Positions 8,833 to 15,708 of a stretch of 23,009 nt of DNA are shown in pieces. Made by a program: the position numbers and the translations under genes. The DNA is from an uncultured Lachnospiraceae bacterium (GTDB lineage: Bacteria; Bacillota_A; Clostridia; Lachnospirales; Lachnospiraceae), in NCBI GenBank assembly GCA_902780985.1, contig CACZHN010000010.1, positions 1 through 23,009 of the forward strand, in the 5' to 3' direction. The first letter of the stretch is position 1. Each line of letters opens with the position of its first letter. The notes below the pieces were generated by a model, which did not search any database, was not told the DNA's origin, and saw only the letters and a list, made by a program, of their open reading frames with translations.

Positions 8833-9505
8833 ATTGATCCTTACTGAGTATATACTTCAGTATATTCAATGCTGATTCATATTCTTCTGGTTTTCCCGCA
8901 ACTATAAAATACACCGGTTCCGCCGAAATTATATAATCTTTCACAAAGGCTGTATCACTTATGTCTATAGCAGCCGCTATTTCCTTCCCCGATTCCCCCA
9001 GATTTGCTCGGAATATCTTGTCCGACAGACTTTGCTTCAGCTCATCATCCAATACGTCATTAAGATCCGCAAGACATTCGCACTGTGCGACAAATGCCAT
9101 GCCCTTCTTGGTGGTGATAAGGAAATTGTAGCTGTTGGTTGCGAGCTCAGCCTGGAACATGGTGTATGTCTGATAGTCTTCATCATCCAGAATGATGTAG
9201 GATGCGAAGTCGATCTTGTTGGATTTATCGCTCAATCCAAGATACTCCAGATATTCGTCTGTCATGAAAGCCGTTCCCTCTTCGCTGAGGGTCATCCCCA
9301 CAACGCCTCCCGTGACAACTGTATTTCTCATAGCTCGCGCAAAATCATAGACAATCCAGATTAGCAGCAATAAAAGCACAAAAGCTAATATGCAATACTT
9401 AAGATAATAATCTACAAAGTAACTTTTTTTCTCGGCTTTCGTCATCTCACCGAGTTTTGCTTTTTCTTCTTCTATGTACTCTTTAAACGTCAGGCCGTGG
9501 ATCAT
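8831..9505 (-). CDS. Single-span membrane protein of unknown function, coupled to the DUF624 gene
   Basis: A 224-residue protein not assigned to a named family. Residues 1-35 are charged and lysine-rich (FKEYIEEEKAKLGEMTKAEKKS). One strong transmembrane segment follows at about 36-55 (YCILAFVLLLLLIWIVYDF), then a roughly 165-residue soluble part. The positive-inside rule predicts a cytoplasmic N-terminus and an external C-terminal domain. The C-terminal domain is acidic and has no recognisable catalytic motif. Its ATG overlaps the stop of the DUF624 gene by 4 nt, a sign of translational coupling, so the two membrane proteins are probably made in fixed proportion and may interact. It is the last gene of the importer operon, immediately followed by the terminator. 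No function is assigned. Confidence 0.8.
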   Translation of the reverse strand: MIHGLTFKEYIEEEKAKLGEMTKAEKKSYFVDYYLKYCILAFVLLLLLIWIVYDFARAMRNTVVTGGVVGMTLSEEGTAFMTDEYLEYLGLSDKSNKIDFASYIILDDEDYQTYTMFQAELATNSYNFLITTKKGMAFVAQCECLADLNDVLDDELKQSLSDKIFRANLGESGKEIAAAIDISDTAFVKDYIISAEPVYFIVAGKPEEYESALNILKYILSKDQ

Positions 9506-10503
9506 TTCTTCACCTCATTCTTGCCTGAATTATTCTTCGACTTCTGATTATTGTTCTTCTTGCTGTTATTTTTCTGGCCGTTACTCTTCTGGCCGTTGCT
9601 GTTCTTATTTTTGTTCTGATTGTTTTTATTCTGATTATTCTTATTCTTGTTCTGATTGTTACTGCTCTGCGGTTTCTTCTGCTCCGCAGGCTTCTCGGTC
9701 TTCTTAGGTTCTTCGGCCTTTTCAACCTTCTTTTCAACCGGATTCTCGGTTGCTGCAGCTTCTTCTGCTGCCTCTGTAACTTCTTCCTTCTCGGTCTCTT
9801 CAGACTCTTCCTCGTCTTCGAAAAGCGGCTTAAGAGCCTCTTCCTCAATCTCCTTCTGAGTTCTGTAAGGATTTGAAACTGTACCGAAAGTCTTCTCTTC
9901 AAGAATCTGGAACTTCTTTATGAAGAAAATGGCATTATAGTAAAGTGCCATACTTTCAACACCCAGCCAGATAAGCCATCCCCATTTGTAATACCAGATG
10001 CTTATAACATACGGTGACATGACTACTATGAAGCCGATCACGACTCTCGGAAGGTGTACGATTCCGAATATAAGGGCGTTTCTGAACGCCGCGAAGTTCT
10101 TCATGGTAAACCTCGCCAGCAGCGGGAATATACAGAAGATGATCAGTGCGAAAAGCACCGAAAAGATTGCCAGCATTCCTATAAGGATCGGGCTCATGGC
10201 CTTGGTACCGTAAATGTATACCAGATACCAGTCAAATCCGAAGAATCCCACTACCAGTAAAAGGATAAATGTAATCCATGTATTCTGAAGCAGATTCTGC
10301 TTAAATGAGTGAAAGAAAGCTTTTGTTACGCTTCCTCCTTCTCCTCTTTCAAGTTTCATCGCAACATAGTACTTAGCCGACATGGCCGCACCCGATGTAA
10401 GTATCGGAAGCGAACATATAAAACAAAGAATGTTCAGCCAAGCAAGATCCGCTAATCTACTTAAGAAAAGCATAAACTCACTGTCGTATCTCAAAAAACC
10501 CAT
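9502..10503 (-). CDS. DUF624 (YesL-like) membrane protein with charged, Asn/Lys-rich C-terminal tail
   Basis: A 333-residue membrane protein. Residues 1-200 have the DUF624/YesL pattern: an N-terminal FMLFLSRLADLAWLNILCFICSLP segment and about five hydrophobic spans (roughly 22-42, 75-97, 103-131, 145-170, 173-193). YesL proteins are common beside YesM/YesN-type systems and LplA-type importers, but their role is not established. The protein is longer than ordinary YesL (about 200 residues). It has an extra tail: a glutamate-rich part (about 218-256, DEEESEETEKEEVTE and similar), then a lysine/proline linker, then about 58 residues made almost only of Asn, Lys, Gln, Ser and Gly. The start ATG at 10503 has a weak GGGAT site. 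It follows GH8 by 30 nt and overlaps the next gene by 4 nt. Confidence 0.82.
   Translation of the reverse strand: MGFLRYDSEFMLFLSRLADLAWLNILCFICSLPILTSGAAMSAKYYVAMKLERGEGGSVTKAFFHSFKQNLLQNTWITFILLLVVGFFGFDWYLVYIYGTKAMSPILIGMLAIFSVLFALIIFCIFPLLARFTMKNFAAFRNALIFGIVHLPRVVIGFIVVMSPYVISIWYYKWGWLIWLGVESMALYYNAIFFIKKFQILEEKTFGTVSNPYRTQKEIEEEALKPLFEDEEESEETEKEEVTEAAEEAAATENPVEKKVEKAEEPKKTEKPAEQKKPQSSNNQNKNKNNQNKNNQNKNKNSNGQKSNGQKNNSKKNNNQKSKNNSGKNEVKK
9505..9678. repeat. Low-complexity coding repeat (Asn/Lys/Gln codons) in the DUF624 gene
   Basis: The 3' end of the DUF624 gene consists of imperfect tandem units encoding QNKN, NQNK and NGQK-type words (residues 276-333). At DNA level it is a run of short T/G/A-biased degenerate repeats with no exact long period. 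Such tracts can change length by slippage, so tail length may vary between strains. Confidence 0.75.
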
Positions 10504-10533
10504 CTTATAATCCCATCCTAAAAAATTTTGTAT

Positions 10534-11673
10534 TTACCACATTCTGTAATTGCCGCTCAAGATCATATACGAGAAGAAGTATAAGCAATTATCGTAATAT
10601 CTTCTGTCTCCGAGTCTGAGAGGTGTATTTATGAATCTTTCGGCCCACTTACGTGAATCGTTATTGTCTACTATAACGTGTGCAGCTGCATTTGTAGCAA
10701 CTATCGCTACCGGGTGCAGTGCCGGTGTTTCGAGCTTTGTTCCGTCCAGCTCGAAAATGTGATTCCAGTCATCCGTATTCTCCGGTCTTTCGAAGAATCC
10801 CAGATATTTAGCAGCTTCTTCCACAGCCCAGTCCGTTCTTCCGAACCACTCCGTATCAACTGCTATATTAAGTATGGTCCTATATGCATCACTGAAGAAC
10901 CAGTCATGTCTTCCGCCGAACATATTGTAGTCCGTCTTCTGAGGCGATCCGTCATATGCGGCGTATTCCGAATAAAGTCCCGTCTCCGGATGTGCCGATA
11001 TCTTCCAATATTCCCTGCTCGCTGTTGCCGCCCTCTTACAGAGTTTGGCGTCGTCCTCATCGGCTATCTCTGCATAAAGCTCATAAAAATGAGGCAGATG
11101 ATAGGATGGGTCCGTAAAATCGACTTCCGTAATAAATTTGATATAGCCGGTTTCGCGATCAAACATCGCACGGCCTGCAGTTCCGTCATAACCTTTGTTA
11201 AGCATAGTATGGAGAATTGCTCTTGCTTCGGAATGATAATCGAATATTCCTCTGCCGTTTCCCCATCTGTTTCCTGCAAAAATAAGAGCCATCACAAAGA
11301 ATTCCTCGCCGTCCGGTGCTGCACCCAAGGCATTCTTATTGCCATCTGTGCGACACGACCACGCAAAGTACCCCTTATTTGGCCCTTCATCCAGGAACAT
11401 GTGGGTTTTCACCCACTTCCATAAACGATTAAATTCATCCTGACGGTCCATCTGTACGCACATCATCATGCCGTAAGACATGCCTTCTGTGCGTACATCA
11501 TGATTTCCCGTATCCTCGATATATCCCATATCAGCCTTTACAGGCTGATAGAATCTCTCGGATTCGGATCCGTAAAAGATAGTATTGAAGATCTCATTAC
11601 ATCTCTCACGACCCTGCTCATCGGATATACCGAACTTATTCAAATAGTTAGTATAAGTCCTAACTGTTGACAC
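10534..11673 (-). CDS. GH8 reducing-end-xylose releasing exo-oligoxylanase (Rex)
   Basis: A 379-residue cytoplasmic inverting glycoside hydrolase of family 8. Rex enzymes release xylose from the reducing end of xylo-oligosaccharides. Landmarks are FYQPVKADMGYIEDTGNHDVRTEGMSYGMMM, containing the likely general acid E63, then KGYFAWSCRTDG, PDGEEFFVMALIFAGNRWG, and NMFGGRHDWFFSDAYRT, containing the likely base region (D257/D262). The length and the absence of a signal peptide match Rex rather than secreted GH8 endoxylanases, chitosanases or cellulases. The start is GTG (11671-11673), supported by AAGGAG 9 nt upstream; that site lies within the end of the permease gene, whose stop is 6 nt before the GTG. 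Lying directly behind the importer genes, it is the first enzyme to meet incoming oligosaccharides. Confidence 0.93.
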   Translation of the reverse strand: MSTVRTYTNYLNKFGISDEQGRERCNEIFNTIFYGSESERFYQPVKADMGYIEDTGNHDVRTEGMSYGMMMCVQMDRQDEFNRLWKWVKTHMFLDEGPNKGYFAWSCRTDGNKNALGAAPDGEEFFVMALIFAGNRWGNGRGIFDYHSEARAILHTMLNKGYDGTAGRAMFDRETGYIKFITEVDFTDPSYHLPHFYELYAEIADEDDAKLCKRAATASREYWKISAHPETGLYSEYAAYDGSPQKTDYNMFGGRHDWFFSDAYRTILNIAVDTEWFGRTDWAVEEAAKYLGFFERPENTDDWNHIFELDGTKLETPALHPVAIVATNAAAHVIVDNNDSRKWAERFINTPLRLGDRRYYDNCLYFFSYMILSGNYRMW

Positions 11674-11679
11674 CTTATC

Positions 11680-12654
11680 TTACTCCTTAACTCCACCGAT
11701 TGTAAGACCTGCTACGAAGTAGTTCTGCAGGAACGGATAAAGACATACTATAGGTGCCATTGTTACTATAGATGCAGCAGCACGTACAGATACAGGCTGT
11801 ATGTTTGCACCTTCACCTGAGTTAGGGTCAGACTTACTTGACTGACTTGTAACTGATGAAAGAAGCTTCATAAGCTCGTACTGAAGTGTTGTGTACTGCG
11901 TAGAAAGTCTGTTATAAAGCATTGTATCGAACCATGAATTCCAGTGGCCTACGGCTACGAAGAGAGCGATGGTTGCATACATTGGCTTACAAAGCGGTGA
12001 TAAAATTTTAACAAAGATTGTACCGTAGCTTGCTCCGTCGATCTGAGCAGCTTCTTCAAGAGAATCAGGAATACCTTCCATGAAAGTTCTCATAACCAGC
12101 ATGTTGAATGCTGAGATAATTCCCGGGATAACATATACCCAGAAAGTACTTGTAAGATGCAGATTCTTGTACAGAAGCAGTACAGGTATCATACCACCGT
12201 TTACATACATTGTCACTACCCAGAATGCTGTGAGTGACTTCTTAAGAAGGAATCTTCTACGGCTTACAAGAAATGCGAGAATAGCATTGAATACAACGCC
12301 GATGATAGTTCCTACTACTGTTCTTGCAACAGAGATGAAAAGACCTGTTGTAAGATTTCTCATTGCGAATACCGATTTGTAATTATTAAGTGAGAACTTT
12401 CTCGGGATGAGATGGATTCCACCCTTTACCGCATCAATACCGTCGTTAAATGAAATAGCAAGGGTATTGAGGATCGGATACAATGTAATAGTTACAAAAA
12501 GGAACATGAATATTATATTGCAGACAACAAAGATCTTGTCGCCTAATGTTCTCTTATACTTTGTCGGCTTCGGAACCGGCATCTTTACATAAGAGCCACC
12601 ATTACCGTTTTCTACGCCCGGGACAAACTGTTCATCATCTTTAGATCTACCCAT
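11680..12654 (-). CDS. ABC sugar transporter permease, second subunit (LplC/YtcP type, MalG-like)
   Basis: A 324-residue inner-membrane permease of the CUT1 carbohydrate importer class. An unusually long polar N-terminus (about 40 residues, with Gly/Asn- and Lys/Pro-rich stretches) precedes about six hydrophobic segments. The cytoplasmic EAA loop that docks the ATPase is intact at about 201-220 (EAAQIDGASYGTIFVKILSP). A MalG-type ending (NYFVAGLTIGGVKE) is present. The frame opens at a TTG at 12660, but the ATG at 12652-12654 is preferred because AAGGAGG lies 6 nt before it. That ribosome binding site overlaps the stop of the first permease gene, so translation is probably coupled. No ATPase gene accompanies it. 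Confidence 0.94.
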   Translation of the reverse strand: MGRSKDDEQFVPGVENGNGGSYVKMPVPKPTKYKRTLGDKIFVVCNIIFMFLFVTITLYPILNTLAISFNDGIDAVKGGIHLIPRKFSLNNYKSVFAMRNLTTGLFISVARTVVGTIIGVVFNAILAFLVSRRRFLLKKSLTAFWVVTMYVNGGMIPVLLLYKNLHLTSTFWVYVIPGIISAFNMLVMRTFMEGIPDSLEEAAQIDGASYGTIFVKILSPLCKPMYATIALFVAVGHWNSWFDTMLYNRLSTQYTTLQYELMKLLSSVTSQSSKSDPNSGEGANIQPVSVRAAASIVTMAPIVCLYPFLQNYFVAGLTIGGVKE

Positions 12655-12665
12655 TTTCAACCTCC

Positions 12666-13613
12666 TTAGAACAATTTATCTTCACCGGTCTTACGCGCAA
12701 CGTAGTTTGCTATAAGAATAAGAGCAATAGAAACAACGCTTCGGAATATACCGGCGGCCGTACCGAGAGAATAGTCGTTCTGACTGATTCCCCATGTCAG
12801 TGTGTAGATATCTATAGTTTCTGAAACACGCTTTACAAGACCGTTTCCGAGGATGTACTGTACCTCGAAACCTGCATTAAGAACCCATCCGATATTCATA
12901 AGGAGAAGGATCATAATGGTTGGTCTAAGTGAAGGCAGTGTGATATGTCGAATTTTACCCCATCTTCCGGCACCGTCGATCTCAGCTGCCTCATAGAGGT
13001 TAGGATCAATACCTGTGATAGCCGCAAGATAAATGATTGCATTCCAACCTGTTTCCTTCCAGACATTTGCAAATGCAACTATTGGCCAGAAGTATTTAGG
13101 TTCTGCGAAAAAGTTTATAGGCATCTTAACAAGGTGAAGTGTTGTAAGTACCTCGTTTACAATACCTGATGATGACAAAGCATCATGAAGAATTCCTGTA
13201 ACGATGATCCATGAAAGGAAATGCGGAAGATATGAAATAGTCTGTACGACTCTCTTACCGCCCTTTGACTTAAGCTCATTTAACAGGATGGCGAAGAGAA
13301 TTGCCATAATGAATGTAGCAATAAGGTTTAAAACACCCATTGCAAGAGTGTTTCTGATATCTCTGATGAAAACTTCATCTGAGAAAAGGAACTTAAACTT
13401 TGCAAGTCCAATCCACTTTGAATGCCAAAGACCTGTCTTAGGCTTGTAATTCTGGAATGCCATTACCCATCCGGCAAGCGGAACATAATGGAAAACGATT
13501 CCATATGCAAAAAATATAACTGCCCAAACAAGAAGAGGCCACTGTCTCTTAACCTCTTTGGCAGACCACTTTACTTTAGGCTGGACTAATTTTTGAGTTT
13601 TTGGTTTAGCCAT
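12666..13613 (-). CDS. ABC sugar transporter permease, first subunit (LplB type, MalF-like)
   Basis: A 315-residue inner-membrane permease. A basic cytoplasmic N-terminus is followed by transmembrane segments at about 26-46, 88-112, 128-145, 175-200, 231-250 and 285-305. The EAA loop is at about 208-227 (EAAEIDGAGRWGKIRHITLP). The sequence VPLAGWVMAFQNYKP after the first span is characteristic of the LplB/YtcP-associated subgroup. An upstream GTG at 13628 is in frame, but the ATG at 13611-13613 is chosen because GGGAG lies 8 nt before it. It pairs with the second permease 11 nt downstream. The transported sugar is inferred from the operon to be a xylo-oligosaccharide, possibly decorated. Confidence 0.94.
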   Translation of the reverse strand: MAKPKTQKLVQPKVKWSAKEVKRQWPLLVWAVIFFAYGIVFHYVPLAGWVMAFQNYKPKTGLWHSKWIGLAKFKFLFSDEVFIRDIRNTLAMGVLNLIATFIMAILFAILLNELKSKGGKRVVQTISYLPHFLSWIIVTGILHDALSSSGIVNEVLTTLHLVKMPINFFAEPKYFWPIVAFANVWKETGWNAIIYLAAITGIDPNLYEAAEIDGAGRWGKIRHITLPSLRPTIMILLLMNIGWVLNAGFEVQYILGNGLVKRVSETIDIYTLTWGISQNDYSLGTAAGIFRSVVSIALILIANYVARKTGEDKLF

Positions 13614-13635
13614 AACTGTTTCTCCCACTTTTTAA

Positions 13636-13674
13636 AAGGGATAGCAGCCATATTTCTATGACTGCTTCCCCCTT
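13636..13674 (-). promoter_or_regulatory. Intercistronic stem-loop between binding protein and permease genes
   Basis: On the minus strand, AAGGGGG and AGCAGTCAT pair with ATGGCTGCT and CCCTT across a short AT loop, followed by TTTTAAAA. The hairpin lies between the stop of the lipoprotein gene and the ribosome binding site of the first permease. Hairpins at this position in binding-protein operons act as partial terminators or as mRNA stabilisers, giving an excess of binding protein over permeases. That role is inferred. Confidence 0.6.
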
Positions 13675-13706
13675 ATAAAAATTATCTTTATGCTTTATAG
13701 TATTTC

Positions 13707-15449
13707 TTACTGTCCAGCTCTTCTCTCGAGCTCTGCCTGCATCTCATCAAGGAAGTCCTGAGGATTGCATGCTTCATAAGCTGCCATATAGTCATTCCAT
13801 GTTGACTCGAAGTCAGATGCCATAACTACCTTTGGAAGCCACTCATGCTTTGTCTCGCCCATCTTAACCCAAGCTACACCACCCGGTGTATCTGTTGTCA
13901 TGTTGTTTGAGTATGAGTACATTGGGAACCAAGGTGCGTTCTTCTCAACAACTGATCCGATCATTTCAGGATATGTTGTTACGCCGTAAGCGTCGAAACA
14001 CTTAACAACCGGCTCTGCAAGTGTGTCGAAGAACTCTGATGTCTGCTCTTCAGGCTTGTTTGCGTTCTTGCCGTCTGTTGATGTTCCGTGATACTGAGGC
14101 ATGTAGCTGTACTGGCAGATGTGTGAAGCCTTGTACTCCGGATCTGACCACTTAGCTCTCATTTCCTCTGTACGATAGAAAAGTCCCTCATCATCTACTT
14201 CGTAATCCTGGCCTTCGATACCCCAGAATCTAAGATCTCTGATCTCCTGTGTGCAAAGGTCATCGAGGAACTGGAATGCAGCCTCAACGTCCTCACAGCT
14301 TGTTGTAATAGCTACACCTGATGACATGTTAAGTGTATCATCATATGTATGCCATCTGTTCTCCATTCCTGCCTCAGCTGTAAGACCAAGAGGAATGTAG
14401 CTGCAGCCTTCCTTATCAAGACCTGACTGCTTGAATGAATCTGTTATAGTAAAGTTGAAATCCCAGTTCTGATCGCACATACCGAGAACTCTACCTGTTG
14501 AAAGCTTAGCGATGTACTCATCATATGTCTGTGTACCGAACTCAACATCGATGATACCCTTGTTGTACTCTTCGTTGAGCTTCTTGAAGTACATCTTAGC
14601 TGTTGGTGTTGTATTGTAGTCAACAATCTTAAGGTTTTCCTTATCAACGATTACAGAACCGTCGTTTGGATAACCGTCAAGGAACTCAGGAGCGTTCTCA
14701 AGACAGAAATATCTCCAGTCCTCACAAAGCATTGTGTAAGGAATGATAGAAGTACCATCCTCAAGTGTTGGGTGCTCAGCATAGTATCTCTCAAGGAGAT
14801 CGAAATACTGATCAAGTGTCTCAATCTTTGGATAGTTATCCCACTCAAGTACCTTAGCCTGTACCCAGAAAGCCTCGTCGTTGTGAGTTGTTGTCTTTGA
14901 CTCACCAAGAGTATTTCCGAAAACGTTCATCCAGTAGATGTGTCCGTCATCCATACGGAACATATCCCACTCTTCGTCTGTGTAGAACGCCTTAAGGTTT
15001 GGATAATTGTCAAGATAATCATCCCATGGAATAAGAACATCATTATCGTAGAGCTGCATCATAGCATCTCCACCGTTGATGAAGTCAGGATAATCACCAC
15101 CTGCGATGATTGTTCCTATAGCCTCAGCATCTGTCTGACCTGTAAGCCATGTCTCCTTAACTTTAACACCGGTCTTCTCAGCGATGATCTGCTGGATCTC
15201 GTTGTCATCGTTAATCTCTGTACCAGGCATTGCTATGAACATATCAAATTCCTTAACATCACCTGATGCAGCTGTTGCTTCTGTTGTGTCCTCCTCACCA
15301 GTCTGTGCTTCAGTAGCAGCTGTTGTTGCAGCTTCTGTGTCACTTGGAGCCTCTGTTGACTTGGAATCACCACCACAACCTGAAAGAGCAGTTGCCATCA
15401 TAGCTGCAGTGAGGCCGACAGTTGTCAGCTTCTTAGCCCACTTCTTCAT
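13707..15449 (-). CDS. Extracellular sugar-binding lipoprotein of an ABC importer (LplA-like family 1 solute-binding protein)
   Basis: A 580-residue lipoprotein. The signal peptide MKKWAKKLTTVGLTAAMMATALSGC ends in a lipobox, with Cys25 as the lipidated residue. An approximately 40-residue Thr/Ala/Glu-rich linker follows, typical of Gram-positive lipoproteins spanning the wall. The mature part resembles the LplA group that accompanies LplB-type permeases (for example EIQQIIAEKTGVKVKETW early in the domain). The frame extends upstream to 15491, but ATG 15447-15449 is the start: it begins the signal peptide and has AAAAGGAGG 6 nt upstream. It is the first gene of the importer operon and is separated from the permeases by a hairpin. 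The ligand is inferred from the operon's enzymes to be a (decorated) xylo-oligosaccharide. Confidence 0.93.
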   Translation of the reverse strand: MKKWAKKLTTVGLTAAMMATALSGCGGDSKSTEAPSDTEAATTAATEAQTGEEDTTEATAASGDVKEFDMFIAMPGTEINDDNEIQQIIAEKTGVKVKETWLTGQTDAEAIGTIIAGGDYPDFINGGDAMMQLYDNDVLIPWDDYLDNYPNLKAFYTDEEWDMFRMDDGHIYWMNVFGNTLGESKTTTHNDEAFWVQAKVLEWDNYPKIETLDQYFDLLERYYAEHPTLEDGTSIIPYTMLCEDWRYFCLENAPEFLDGYPNDGSVIVDKENLKIVDYNTTPTAKMYFKKLNEEYNKGIIDVEFGTQTYDEYIAKLSTGRVLGMCDQNWDFNFTITDSFKQSGLDKEGCSYIPLGLTAEAGMENRWHTYDDTLNMSSGVAITTSCEDVEAAFQFLDDLCTQEIRDLRFWGIEGQDYEVDDEGLFYRTEEMRAKWSDPEYKASHICQYSYMPQYHGTSTDGKNANKPEEQTSEFFDTLAEPVVKCFDAYGVTTYPEMIGSVVEKNAPWFPMYSYSNNMTTDTPGGVAWVKMGETKHEWLPKVVMASDFESTWNDYMAAYEACNPQDFLDEMQAELERRAGQ

Positions 15450-15514
15450 ACTAAACCTCCTTTTAAAATAAAAAAATTGTATGATACCCAATGTTCGGGC
15501 AATTAGGTAAATTT

Positions 15515-15573
15515 ATTATATTCTTTATATCGTTTTTTCGCTCCCCACAAACTCTCAAAAAACACCCTACAAA
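15515..15573 (-). promoter_or_regulatory. Promoter of the importer operon with AraC-type direct repeats
   Basis: A perfect TATAAT -10 (15515-15520) is present, but the hexamer 17 nt upstream (GAGCGA, 15538-15543) is a poor -35, as expected for an activator-dependent promoter. Two direct repeats on the minus strand, TTTGTGGGGAG (15541-15551) and TTTGTAGGGTG (15563-15573), are exactly 22 bp apart. The nearer one overlaps the -35 position. This spacing and placement are typical of binding sites for AraC-family activators, and a gene for one lies just upstream. The 5' leader would be about 60 nt. Confidence 0.6.
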
Positions 15574-15614
15574 TTCTTAATCATTTATTTAGCGTTTATT
15601 AATTTTTTATATAA

Positions 15615-15649
15615 AAAATCCCCTAAAAAGCCTTGTTTTAGGGGATTTT
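15615..15649 (-). terminator. Intrinsic terminator after the response regulator gene
   Basis: A perfect 14-bp stem (AAAATCCCCTAAAA / TTTTAGGGGATTTT) with a 7-nt loop, followed on the minus strand by further T (GGGGATTTTTTATAT). It lies about 55 nt after the response regulator stop and separates the regulatory genes from the importer operon. Its symmetry would let it work in either direction. Confidence 0.9.
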
Positions 15650-15665
15650 CACTACTTTATATGCG

Positions 15666-15708
15666 TTATGTCAACTACAAAACTCTGAATTTGCCTTATG
15701 TTAACTAC
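15666..15708. repeat. Pair of 13-bp direct repeats at the end of the response regulator gene
   Basis: TTATGTCAACTAC (15666-15678) and TTATGTTAACTAC (15696-15708) differ at one base and start 30 bp apart. The second overlaps the stop codon of the response regulator gene. They may be a small tandem duplication or a protein-binding site; nothing decides between these. Confidence 0.5.

Noticed and set aside
9510..9902. Arg-rich minus-strand frame within the DUF624 tail
   Set aside because: It is the shifted frame of the low-complexity Lys/Asn codon repeats. The in-frame DUF624 protein continues through it without a break and couples to the next gene.
10678..11424. Plus-strand open frame opposite GH8
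   Set aside because: Cys/Arg/Ser-rich translation with no family resemblance, lying against a complete GH8 gene.
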